From NCBI RefSeq assembly GCF_008629675.1, contig NZ_VWOX01000026.1, forward strand, positions 1 to 59,580: 59,580 bases of DNA. The letters are read 5' to 3'. The number at the start of each line of letters is the position of its first letter. Position 1 is the first letter of the stretch. Made by a program: the position numbers and the translations under genes. Source of the stretch: Roseiconus nitratireducens. Lineage in GTDB: Bacteria > Planctomycetota > Planctomycetia > Pirellulales > Pirellulaceae. Shown here piece by piece: positions 26,901 through 34,508 of this stretch. The notes below the pieces were generated by a model. The model did not search any database, was not told where the DNA came from, and was given only the letters and a program-made list of their open reading frames with translations.

Positions 26901-29230
26901 TGGCTTGGGCGAGGCATCGTCTGCCGGTCATTGGCGATCGCGTTTCGATCGCTGAAATCGATGCGTTGCGCACAGTGGCGACGGGCAACGGAACCGTCGA
27001 AATCGATTTGGTCACCGGCGACAATTCGACGGACGTGGAACTGGAATCCGCCGTGGTGCGGTTCCGACCGGGCTCTGTCGATCCGATCGCCATCGCGCTC
27101 GGATTGGATGGGGTCCCGACCCCCGGCGATGACCTCGGCGGCACACGTGTGTACCGTCGTCGCGGCGGCCCCTACGGCATCGGTGACGACCACGTGCGTT
27201 TGATGGAAACACCGGATGGACGTCCCGAACGGCTCGGTGAATCCGAAGTCATTTCCACTTGGCGAACGGAAAGCGGCCGCAATCTGATCGCGGCCATCGG
27301 AATGGACCCGGTTCGGCTGAGTGTCATCGACTCGGAAACCTTGCACACCGTTTGGGTACGGCAACGCCGGGCGGGTCAAAACATGCGCTCGGTCCCGGTC
27401 ACCGTCGCGGGCGGCCAACATTGTTTCGTGGTGCAAGATCAGAGTGGCCATGAACAGCCGCCGGAACTGTTGGACGCGGAAACGGGCGAAGTCCTCGTGG
27501 AACTGTCCGACATCGCTGGCGGCGTCATTGTTGCCGCCGACTTCCTGCCCGATCAGAACGGGCTGCTACTCGTTGGCGATGGCCGTCTTTCCAGCCCCTT
27601 CGGCGTCGAACGCCCTGACGCGTTCACTCTCTCGGTGTTCAGCATCACGACCGGACGCCGTCGATGGTCCGCGACGTTTTTGGCGCGCGCGCCGCACTTC
27701 AACTATCCCAGTGACTTCGATGATCTCCGTCTTGCGGATCTCAACGGCGACGGTGTTGCGGATGTGATCGGACCGGACGCATCGGCAAATTCTTCTTTTT
27801 CACTCACGGCGTGGAACGGTCGCGACGGGCAAAAACTATGGAAGCTTGATCTGCATCAAGAAGCGCAGCGTTCGGACTACTACGTTCCGTTTGATTTGGT
27901 GAGGATTGATGGTCAACCTCATGTCGCGTATTGGGGTCGGGCCGAAGATGAAAAGGATTCAAGGCAATTGCACCTCGTTGATCCGCGCGGTCATCGCTTG
28001 GCAAGCCACGAAATTCTGGACACGTCAGACTGGCTGAGCATCGATCGTCGCTATGGATTCCGAGCCCTGGCGTTGGCGGCCCACCCGACCGAGCCCCGCA
28101 TCGTCGTGTCGACGACGGGAAGGGGGCGCCCGCAGTGCCAGGTGTTGGACGTCGGCCAACGCGATTTTGAAGTGTCCGCGTCGTATTCAAGCGAGGAGAC
28201 GATCCAGGGCGTGTGGTTTCATGATCTGGATGGTGATCTCGTCCCGGAGAGATTCGAGGCGACCGCGCAAAGGCCTGATGACTCTAGTGCAGACGCGTTC
28301 CAAACGTTGACGGTCACCTGCTACCGGTTCGACGAAACCGATCCACTTTTCTGCGTCGCAATCGACGGCGACAATTCCATCCGCGATTTCCAATGGCGAA
28401 ATGATTCGGGACATCCGGTCAACTGGATGGAACTGGATTCAGGACGCTTTGTTGCCATCGACTGGTCAACCAGAGAAATCCTTTTTGATCGCCAGATCGC
28501 CGGCCGGGAGGCGTTCTTGTTTCCCCGCATCTGCAATCCAGAAACCGGTGAGATCGCGCAGCCAACTCGCGACGGCATCGCCCTGGTGTCCATGCCGCCC
28601 TCCACCTCGGATTCGGAAGCGGTCGTTGATGCCCCCCTTGTGATCGGTCCGGCCCAACCGGACCCGCGGCGCGTCAAACGGTTATTGCAGGGCGTCGCAC
28701 CGGCGCCGTCCCCGTCGACTTGGATGTTGGAGATGGCCAAATCAGCGTTGGCCTTGGGCGGCTTGGTGGTTTTGCCGTCGGCTTACCTGTGGCGCAGCTG
28801 GCGACGCCGACGTTGGAGTCTCGCTTGGATCCTGCTGGCCCCCGTGGTTGCCGGCACGGCAATCGTGCTGTGGCAAAGCCGGTGGATTCACCAGCCCAGC
28901 TTGTTGGCACAGTTGCTGCCCGGGGTCGGCGTGTGGTTGACGCTGGCCACGCTGGCGATCGCCAAACGTCATCGCCGAGACGCGGACGGAGGCAACGTTC
29001 GGCTGATGCTGTCGGTCGGAACACCGGTGGTCTTTGCCGCCATGGTCGGCTTTGCGTTCGTTCAATCGCGAGAACCGGGATTCCGCTATGTGGTCTCCTG
29101 GACCGATTTGGCGGGCGTTTTGTTGACCAGCTTGATGCTGGTCGCACAGCTGTACTGGATGCTCCGTCTTCCGGTGGCTGCGACCCGACGGCTCCGCCAG
29201 TTTTTCTCACCGCGAGCGGTCGCGCCATGA
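23924..29230 (+). CDS. Giant membrane Ser/Thr protein kinase with FG-GAP-like propeller region
   Basis: 1768 residues from ATG 23924. A planctomycete-type N-terminal segment (1-88) precedes a complete Hanks kinase domain (about 92-365): 'LGRGGMGVVY', K121, 'HRDVKPAN' (217-224), DFG 236-238, 'GTPRYMSPEQ'. One membrane helix (about 386-405) is followed by roughly 1200 residues with calcium-loop/FG-GAP-like motifs near 547, 599, 666, 886, 945, 1272 and 1434 ('DLNGDGKGDTL', 'DLNDDGIDEIV', 'DLNGDGVADVIG'), suggesting one or two beta-propellers. About five more membrane helices follow at 1600-1768. The propeller part is inferred to be an extracytoplasmic sensor. The stop overlaps the ECF sigma gene (ATGA), indicating a kinase-controlled sigma factor. 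Confidence 0.88.
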   Translation: MSASQPQRDETLDPTLEVELAELLDRYLTERQQGTAVSREQWLALHPQHADRLAAWLDSADLFGRTEEQAFDVQPPDRTPANCGMPDAIGDYEILSELGRGGMGVVYSAREKSLDRVVALKVMRFGIVDPKALERFQREAETAGALHHTNIVPVYATGREGDHSWYAMQKIDGQSLAGRIACAREDDQPVPLEEVLLVGIQAAEALHHAHQRDVVHRDVKPANLIVDPEQRVWLTDFGLARRLVDVGATMTGTMLGTPRYMSPEQADLRNTEVDHRSDIYSLGATLYELATGRPPFEGDDPLEMIGKIRHDEPERLTNLRPDLTRDLEVVLQKAMAKEPGRRYQTASALADDLRAIRDDHPIQARPLSVLEKAARWSRKHQGRLRTAATATVATAAGVALLLAALNRWNESRLGQFRLRSGGAPSVAYLHPLGESDLADDAVELAVPMQGFSKLPAGDYHATIATRGTWSRDVTVPITRGMPSDYRLSQQPSDQKEVSLDGALVVTLQGDRQPAILWQRDGQMRRITLDGRADWELDGRFVPTLVTDIDADNTADGDESRQPIDFAFTQQASDHRHGHRTLDDDSLFAGGVYALRTKIDLNGDGKGDTLVAATDRQALMAVNHQGDVLWSRAYSFGGLSEESVIADPSGRRRFSFPGVFGLRDVGDFDDDQISDVLATLAHVRGNAPTEVCLALLSGQTGRVIRSFKHQIKATDGTLWPVDGLFEVGRHQLRSHRGLTFGVDSTRRASRSRIYEFHVRQSTTGYPFRVALPSPPRFIHSRETDWAVCLSGDQCRRYDLRTGQEVTPAIQLPFMPARSPAIARAGDEVLLVFHSADQQVTPGVGSSGIQVVAYGIKGDKRWQRQLAEIDWGESIGRNQNDWPLVTDLNDDGIDEIVVPTHGPRYGQEIGVQLLGSTDGRPSWAASRVPQLYCSADPCISRVGVTADIDADGTRDLATASIAGPGSDTATLGATLKTGDAFVYVDWISGRTGQRLAWARHRLPVIGDRVSIAEIDALRTVATGNGTVEIDLVTGDNSTDVELESAVVRFRPGSVDPIAIALGLDGVPTPGDDLGGTRVYRRRGGPYGIGDDHVRLMETPDGRPERLGESEVISTWRTESGRNLIAAIGMDPVRLSVIDSETLHTVWVRQRRAGQNMRSVPVTVAGGQHCFVVQDQSGHEQPPELLDAETGEVLVELSDIAGGVIVAADFLPDQNGLLLVGDGRLSSPFGVERPDAFTLSVFSITTGRRRWSATFLARAPHFNYPSDFDDLRLADLNGDGVADVIGPDASANSSFSLTAWNGRDGQKLWKLDLHQEAQRSDYYVPFDLVRIDGQPHVAYWGRAEDEKDSRQLHLVDPRGHRLASHEILDTSDWLSIDRRYGFRALALAAHPTEPRIVVSTTGRGRPQCQVLDVGQRDFEVSASYSSEETIQGVWFHDLDGDLVPERFEATAQRPDDSSADAFQTLTVTCYRFDETDPLFCVAIDGDNSIRDFQWRNDSGHPVNWMELDSGRFVAIDWSTREILFDRQIAGREAFLFPRICNPETGEIAQPTRDGIALVSMPPSTSDSEAVVDAPLVIGPAQPDPRRVKRLLQGVAPAPSPSTWMLEMAKSALALGGLVVLPSAYLWRSWRRRRWSLAWILLAPVVAGTAIVLWQSRWIHQPSLLAQLLPGVGVWLTLATLAIAKRHRRDADGGNVRLMLSVGTPVVFAAMVGFAFVQSREPGFRYVVSWTDLAGVLLTSLMLVAQLYWMLRLPVAATRRLRQFFSPRAVAP

Positions 29231-29823
29231 ACGCGACCCCCGAGGACGAGTCCGCAGCGGCCGAACGGTCGCTCCGCAGCACCTGGTCGATCGGACCGTT
29301 GCGTCCCTGGTTGAAGTTGTTGGCCGAACGCCAGATGCCTGCGGGGCTCCGCGGCCGGGTCGATCCATCCGATCTGGTTCAGCAGGCGTTGATCGACGCG
29401 TGGCGTGGCCACGATCAATTTCGCGGCCGAACACATGCCGAGCGGTTGGCCTGGTTGCGAGTGATTCTGACCCGAGCGATCCTGCGACAAGACCGGGATC
29501 AGCTGCGCACGGCCAAGCGGGGACGGGGGATCGAAGTCCAACTGCAGGCAGCGGTTGACCGCGACAGTGTGCGAATGGAGCAGTTGGCCGTCGATGACGC
29601 TTCGGCCGCCGAGACGCAGGTTGACCGTGCTGAACGATTGCTGGCCCTGGCGGCCGCGCTGGACGAGCTTCCCGAGGACTATCGTCAGGTGTTGACCCTG
29701 CGTCATATCGAGGGGTTGTCCCACGAGGCGATCGCGGATCGGATCGGCCGCAGCCCGGCGGCCGCGCGGATGCTGTGGGTTCGCGCCCTGGAAAAGCTGC
29801 GGTCGGTCTATCAGCAACCGTGA
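29227..29823 (+). CDS. ECF-type RNA polymerase sigma factor paired with the kinase
   Basis: 198 residues from ATG 29227 (ATGA overlap with the kinase gene). Region sigma2: 'RVDPSDLVQQALIDAWRGHDQFRG' through 'RLAWLRVILTRAILRQDRDQ' (about 45-95). Region sigma4: 'LDELPEDYRQVLTLRHIEGLSHEAIADRIGRSPAAARMLWVRALEKL' region (about 145-193), with a clear helix-turn-helix. There is no anti-sigma factor nearby. In planctomycetes such sigma factors are commonly linked to Ser/Thr kinases and are thought to be controlled by phosphorylation. It converges with the small kinase gene 36 bases further on. Confidence 0.92.
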   Translation: MNATPEDESAAAERSLRSTWSIGPLRPWLKLLAERQMPAGLRGRVDPSDLVQQALIDAWRGHDQFRGRTHAERLAWLRVILTRAILRQDRDQLRTAKRGRGIEVQLQAAVDRDSVRMEQLAVDDASAAETQVDRAERLLALAAALDELPEDYRQVLTLRHIEGLSHEAIADRIGRSPAAARMLWVRALEKLRSVYQQP

Positions 29824-29859
29824 CCGGTCGACGACGGGATGCATCCACCCCGATCCCGA

Positions 29860-30822
29860 TCAATCGTCGTCGTCCTGCTCGCCCCGACGCAGGTCCGGTG
29901 TGATCGGGCTCGCGGCCCCGTCCTGATAGGCGCTTTCCACCTTTCGGATCGATTGAATGAAGTTCTCGATCGTCGGCGTTCGCATTTCGACTTTGGGATG
30001 CATCAATTGCATGATCGAACGCGCCAGCGATCGATCGACGTTGGGACACGCTTCGGTCAATTCCATCGGCGGGCGGGTATCATGATTGAGCGCGGCCCGT
30101 CCGCTGACGATGTCGCCCTGCCAGGGGTGTTGAAAGGCGATCAAACAGTAGAACGTCACGCCCAGCGAAAACAGGTCGACCCGCTTGTCGGTCGCCCGTC
30201 GTCGAATGATTTCCGGTGACATGTACAGCGGCGTTCCCGTGCGATTGCCGGGAGCCATGAAAGGCGGCGTCGCAGGGACGCTCAACCCGAAATCGATCAG
30301 TTTGACGTCTTCGGTTTTTGGCAGACAGATGAAGTTCCGCGGGCAGATGTCTCGGTGGATGAACTCCTTGCTGTGCACATACTTGAGCGCTTCGGACATC
30401 GATCGGATCAGCTTCAACCGTTTTCCGGCGACGTGTTCCTCCTGCTTCTTGACGATGATGTTCTGCATACTGGGGCCGGCGATGTATTCCATGATCAACA
30501 CCGGCTGGCCCTTGGTGGACATCCCGACCTCGTAGGTCTCCACAACGTTGGGATGATGCATCTGCAGCGCGATCTCGCCCTCGGAGGGCTTCTTCAGATG
30601 GCGAAAGCGATCCTCGAACACCTTGACCTTCTCGGGATCCAGGATCTTCACGCCGACCAGCCGGTCGTTCCGCGCCAAGTCTTTGGCAACGAAAAAATGC
30701 GCCATGGTTCCCGTGGCAGCGGTGCGCTGTCGCGAAAAACGGGCCTCCACGTCGATCCGTCCCGACGACTTCTTGCCGCTGCCGCCGGAAAACATCGATT
30801 TGACGGAATCCAGGATCCCCAT
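29860..30822 (-). CDS. Small Ser/Thr kinase with HRDICPRN catalytic loop
   Basis: 320 residues from ATG 30822. Kinase landmarks: 'VGVKILD' with K59, 'VLIMEYIAGPSM' hinge, 'HRDICPRNF' (156-164), 'KLIDFGLS' with DFG 177-179, and 'GTPLYMSPE'. The catalytic-loop lysine (HRDxKxxN) is replaced by Cys160, and the glycine loop is degenerate ('SRQRTAATGTMAHFF'). Asp158 and Asn163 remain, so activity is possible but atypical. There is no membrane helix, and the tail is Asp-rich. It starts nine bases after the accD stop on the same strand and is probably co-transcribed with accD. Confidence 0.85.
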   Translation of the reverse strand: MGILDSVKSMFSGGSGKKSSGRIDVEARFSRQRTAATGTMAHFFVAKDLARNDRLVGVKILDPEKVKVFEDRFRHLKKPSEGEIALQMHHPNVVETYEVGMSTKGQPVLIMEYIAGPSMQNIIVKKQEEHVAGKRLKLIRSMSEALKYVHSKEFIHRDICPRNFICLPKTEDVKLIDFGLSVPATPPFMAPGNRTGTPLYMSPEIIRRRATDKRVDLFSLGVTFYCLIAFQHPWQGDIVSGRAALNHDTRPPMELTEACPNVDRSLARSIMQLMHPKVEMRTPTIENFIQSIRKVESAYQDGAASPITPDLRRGEQDDDD

Positions 30823-30831
30823 GGTCGTTTG

Positions 30832-31701
30832 TTACTTCCCGCAATAGTCGATGGCGCGGGCGATTTCGGACTTCAGATGCTTTCGCTGAACGATCCGATC
30901 GATGTACCCGTGCTCGAGCAAAAACTCACTGGTCTGGAAACCTTCGGGAAGTTCGATCCCGATGGTGGCTTTGATCGTTCGTGGTCCGGCGAACCCGATC
31001 AACGCTTTCGGTTCGGCGAACACCAGGTCGCCCAACGAGGCAAAACTGGCAGCGACACCGCCCATCGTGGGATTGGTCAACACGCTAATGAACAGACCTC
31101 CGGCCTGATCGTAGCGAGCCAGCGCGGCGCTGACCTTGGCCATCTGCATCAACGACAGGATGCCCTCGTGCATGCGGGCCCCGCCCCCGCTGGCGCTGAT
31201 AATGATCAACGGCAAGTTGTGGGCGGTCGCGTGCTCAATCAAGCGGGCCAGACGCTCGCCGACCACCGATCCCATGCTGCCCATGATGAACGCGCTGTCG
31301 GTCACGGCCAGGGCCACGCGACGGGCGCGAATCATCCCGGTTCCCGTCACCGCGGCGTCCGACAAGCCGGTTCGCTTTTGTTCGCCGACCAGCCGCTCGG
31401 CATACCGTTTGCGATCGGAAAACTCCAAGGGATCGGTCGGCCGCAAATGTTCATTCATCGGTTCGAACGTCCCGTCGTCGATCACCTGCGCGATCCGCTC
31501 CATCGCGGAAACGTAAAAATGGTGCTCGCACTTCGGACACACGTTCAGACGCTGCTGAACTTCCTTCTTGTAGACGCTGGTCCCACAGCCGGGACACTTC
31601 AACCACAGCCCCTCCGGCACGCCACGTTTCTTGGGCGGCTCCTGGGCGGACTCCGTGGGCTCTGGCATGGTGGATTTTGAATCGGAATCGATGGTGGCCA
31701 T
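30832..31701 (-). CDS. accD: Acetyl-CoA carboxylase carboxyltransferase subunit beta
   Basis: 289 residues from ATG 31701 (ATG 31734 would give 300; neither has a Shine-Dalgarno). A four-cysteine zinc ribbon ('CPGCGTSVY' ... 'NVCPKCEHHF') precedes the crotonase-like carboxyltransferase core: 'FSDRKRYAERL', 'SASGGGARMHEGILSLMQMAK', 'TNPTMGGVAASFA', 'AEPKALIGFAGPRTI' and 'GFQTSEFLLEHGYID'. This is the beta half of the enzyme transferring CO2 from biotin to acetyl-CoA for fatty acid synthesis. accA is not in the window. A short Ser/Thr/Pro-rich N-terminal extension is present. Confidence 0.96.
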   Translation of the reverse strand: MATIDSDSKSTMPEPTESAQEPPKKRGVPEGLWLKCPGCGTSVYKKEVQQRLNVCPKCEHHFYVSAMERIAQVIDDGTFEPMNEHLRPTDPLEFSDRKRYAERLVGEQKRTGLSDAAVTGTGMIRARRVALAVTDSAFIMGSMGSVVGERLARLIEHATAHNLPLIIISASGGGARMHEGILSLMQMAKVSAALARYDQAGGLFISVLTNPTMGGVAASFASLGDLVFAEPKALIGFAGPRTIKATIGIELPEGFQTSEFLLEHGYIDRIVQRKHLKSEIARAIDYCGK

Positions 31702-31734
31702 GCGTCGGGTATCGGAATGGTTTGAAGTGGGCAT

Positions 31735-32095
31735 CAAGATAAGCAACGACAGGAAATCAACACCGCGGGGCCGATCGCGAACGGAAGCCAAGCCCCACGG
31801 CGGGCGGCTCCGCTGACACGCATTCGGCCCAAATCAGCTCAGCCCGCGTCGGTCCAGCCCGCACCGGGTGAGGAACATCCGAGCCGACCGGGGACGGTTC
31901 TCCGACGGGCCAGTCTAGCTGATCACCATGATTTTCTCAGCCCCAAATCCGCCGCCGCCGGGGGGCCGAACCGATGCCGCCGCAACACTTTCCTCGATGC
32001 GGTCTACAATGCAACGACCCCGTCCCGCATGCGGTGCTCTGCCAGCATTCCCACGGCACCTCCCGACTCCCCACGTCCTCGACTTCGCGAACATC
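31735..32095. promoter_or_regulatory. Divergent intergenic region between accD and the FAD oxidoreductase
   Basis: About 360 bases without a supported gene. TACAAT (32005-32010) is a candidate -10 for the rightward gene, about 85 bases before its ATG, but no good -35 precedes it. On the minus strand TAGACT (complement of 31911-31916) could serve accD. Nothing else stands out. Confidence 0.3.
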
Positions 32096-34399
32096 ATGCC
32101 AGACATGCACGCTCATCCGATCGGCCGGCAACTTGCCACCTTCCTGCTGCTCCTGCTGTCTCCCTGGTTGGCCGCAGCCCGGTCGGCCCACGCCGCGGAA
32201 CTGTTTCTGGAAACGGAAAGTTTCGACGCGCTCGGCGGCTGGAAGTTGGACACGCAATTCATCCAACAAATGGGATCACCCTACCTGCTGGCACATGGTC
32301 TGGGCCGACCCGTCGACGATGCCGTGAAAACCATTCAGGTGACCACGCCGGGGACCTACCGGGTGTGGGCCAGGACCTTCGATTGGGTGGCACGCTGGGA
32401 GGCTCCGGGCGCCCCGGGGAAGTTCCAGATCTGGATCGATGGTCAACCGCTTGAGCCGACCTTCGGAACGGAATCCGCTGACTGGGCGTGGCAGGACGGC
32501 GGGACGGTTCAGCTGGACGCGGGACCGACCGAGTTTCGGCTGCACGATCTGACCGGATTCGACGGTCGCTGCGATTGCATCTACCTGACCACCGAACTGG
32601 ATCAGCCGCCGCCACCGGCCGACGAAATCCTTTCCCAATGGCGTCGCCAGCAGTTGGGCCTGCCGGAGGAACCGGCCGAGCGGGGTCCCTATGACTTGGT
32701 CGTCGTCGGAGGCGGCTACGCCGGCATGGGATCCGCGATCAGCGCCGCCCGGATGGGCTGCCGCGTGGCCTTGATCCAGGACCGTGGCGTCCTCGGCGGC
32801 AACGGCTCCAGCGAGGTTCGTGTCTGGGCGATGGGCAACATCCGTCGCGGAAAGTATCCGCGGATCGGTGAGATTGTCGAAGAGTTCGCCGACAGCGCCA
32901 CCAAGTCGCCAGGCCGCTACGAGGAATTCGAAGATGAAAAGAAAGAGCGGATCGTCCGCGCCGAACCTCAAATCGATTTGTGGCTGAATCATCACGCCTT
33001 TGATGCGAAGACCGAGGGCAAACGAATCCTGTCGGTCGACGCGCTCAATACCAAGACCGGCCAGGTGACCCGCATGATCGGCGATCGGTTCGTCGATTGC
33101 ACCGGTCACGGGTGGCTGGGCCAGTGGGTCGGCGCCGACAGCGACATGGCGCCCGACGGACGGATGGGAATGAGCAACATGTGGCGCTGGGACGAAACCG
33201 ATTCGCCACAGGAGTTTCCCGAAACACCTTGGGCGTTGGATCTGAACATGGAAGACTTCCCGTACCCACGCGATCATCATGGCCAATGGTTCTGGGAAAG
33301 CGGCTTCGACAAGGACGCCGTTGGCAGTGCCGAAAGCATCCGCGACTGGAACCTCCGCGCCGTGTTCGGCGCATTCAACGCCATGAAGAATCGCGAAGGC
33401 GCGGACGATCACCGGACCGCCATCCTGACTTGGGTCGCCTACGTCGGCGGGCCTCGTGAAAGCAACCGGTTGTTGGGCGATGTGATCCTGACTCAAGAAG
33501 ACATCGTCAACAAACGTGATTTCCCGGACGGGTGCGTCCCCAGCACCTGGTCGATCGACCTCCACTACCCAAAAGAACAATACGCCCAGAAGTACCCGCA
33601 GAACCCGTTCATCAGCAAAGCCGTTCACGACCAACGCGTCGACCGCATGTATGGCTATCCCGTTCCCTACCGTTGCTTTTACAGCCGGAACATTGACAAC
33701 CTGTTCATGGCCGGTCGCAACGTCAGCGTCACGCACGAGGCCTTGGGGACCGTTCGCGTGATGAAGACCTGCGGGATGATGGGCGAAGTCGTCGGCAAGG
33801 CCGCATCGATTTGCGCACTTCGCGACTGCACGCCGCGCGAAGTCTACCAGGACCACCTGGACGAATTGCTCGAATTGCTGGAGCTACCCGGCAAGGCGCG
33901 TCGCAGCACGCCCTCGGCGCCCATCGTGATCGGTGAAGACGCTCTGCCAAAGGCGCCGGCGTACGGGATTCCCTCGGGTGTCGATCCGCGGTCGCTCGAC
34001 GGCGTCGTGGTCGATGATCGCGAAGCCGACCTGCAGGGTTCCTGGGGTTCGGGAACTCGGGACATCAACTACATCGGTTGGGGCTATCGTTACGCCAGCC
34101 CCAATTCCGGAGCGACGGCGACCTTCGTGTTGACGGCAAAAGAACCGGGCACCTACCAGATACGGCTCCGCGCGGCGCCGTTTGACAACCGCGCGACCAA
34201 GGCGAATGTCGAAGTGCGATGGAACGACCGGGCGACAACACACGCGGTCAATTATCGCGGTAGCGAAGAGGGTGAATTCGTCGATGTCGCCACCGTGGAG
34301 CTGAACTCCGGCGACGAACTGACGGTGGTTCAGCGCAGCGCGGGTGCCAACGGTCTGATCCACGCCGATGCCGTGCAGATGGTCAAGATCGACCGCTAG
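32096..34399 (+). CDS. Secreted FAD-dependent oxidoreductase flanked by carbohydrate-binding-like domains
   Basis: 767 residues from ATG 32096, chosen because it yields a Sec signal ('LATFLLLLLSPWLAAARSAHA', cleavage near 33). Residues 35-180 form a beta-sandwich-like region ('LFLETESFDALGGWKLD' ... 'TPGTYRVWARTFDW'). The FAD_oxidored core starts near 198 with 'DLVVVGGGYAGMGSA' and 'GVLGGNGSSEVRV' and ends near 630 ('NLFMAGRNVSVTHEALGTVRVM'). The C-terminal 120 residues resemble golvesin/xanthan-lyase carbohydrate-binding domains ('VVDDREADLQGSWGSG' ... 'GTYQIRLRAAP' ... 'HADAVQMVKI'). It is likely an extracytoplasmic oxidation step in polysaccharide use; the substrate is unknown. Confidence 0.88.
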   Translation: MPDMHAHPIGRQLATFLLLLLSPWLAAARSAHAAELFLETESFDALGGWKLDTQFIQQMGSPYLLAHGLGRPVDDAVKTIQVTTPGTYRVWARTFDWVARWEAPGAPGKFQIWIDGQPLEPTFGTESADWAWQDGGTVQLDAGPTEFRLHDLTGFDGRCDCIYLTTELDQPPPPADEILSQWRRQQLGLPEEPAERGPYDLVVVGGGYAGMGSAISAARMGCRVALIQDRGVLGGNGSSEVRVWAMGNIRRGKYPRIGEIVEEFADSATKSPGRYEEFEDEKKERIVRAEPQIDLWLNHHAFDAKTEGKRILSVDALNTKTGQVTRMIGDRFVDCTGHGWLGQWVGADSDMAPDGRMGMSNMWRWDETDSPQEFPETPWALDLNMEDFPYPRDHHGQWFWESGFDKDAVGSAESIRDWNLRAVFGAFNAMKNREGADDHRTAILTWVAYVGGPRESNRLLGDVILTQEDIVNKRDFPDGCVPSTWSIDLHYPKEQYAQKYPQNPFISKAVHDQRVDRMYGYPVPYRCFYSRNIDNLFMAGRNVSVTHEALGTVRVMKTCGMMGEVVGKAASICALRDCTPREVYQDHLDELLELLELPGKARRSTPSAPIVIGEDALPKAPAYGIPSGVDPRSLDGVVVDDREADLQGSWGSGTRDINYIGWGYRYASPNSGATATFVLTAKEPGTYQIRLRAAPFDNRATKANVEVRWNDRATTHAVNYRGSEEGEFVDVATVELNSGDELTVVQRSAGANGLIHADAVQMVKIDR

Positions 34400-34416
34400 C
34401 CGCATTCCAACCCACG

Positions 34417-34500
34417 CCGGAAAAGGGGACGGGGGTGAATAGCCGGAACGGCCCTTTGCTTCGGGTGCTTTGCCCTATTGACCCCCGTCCACTTTTCCGG
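34417..34500. terminator. Long imperfect inverted repeat between convergent genes
   Basis: 34417-34442 (starting CCGGAAAAGGGGACGGGGGT) pairs with 34475-34500 at 24 of 26 positions around a 32-base loop. It lies between the stops of the oxidoreductase and the glycosyltransferase, so it could end transcription in both directions, but there is no T-run. The arms look like a REP-family palindrome rather than a simple terminator. Confidence 0.5.
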
Positions 34501-34508
34501 ATCCCGCG

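Noticed and set aside
32276..33856. 526-residue antisense frame inside the FAD oxidoreductase
   Set aside because: Shadow of a well-supported gene; no recognisable domain in the antisense product.
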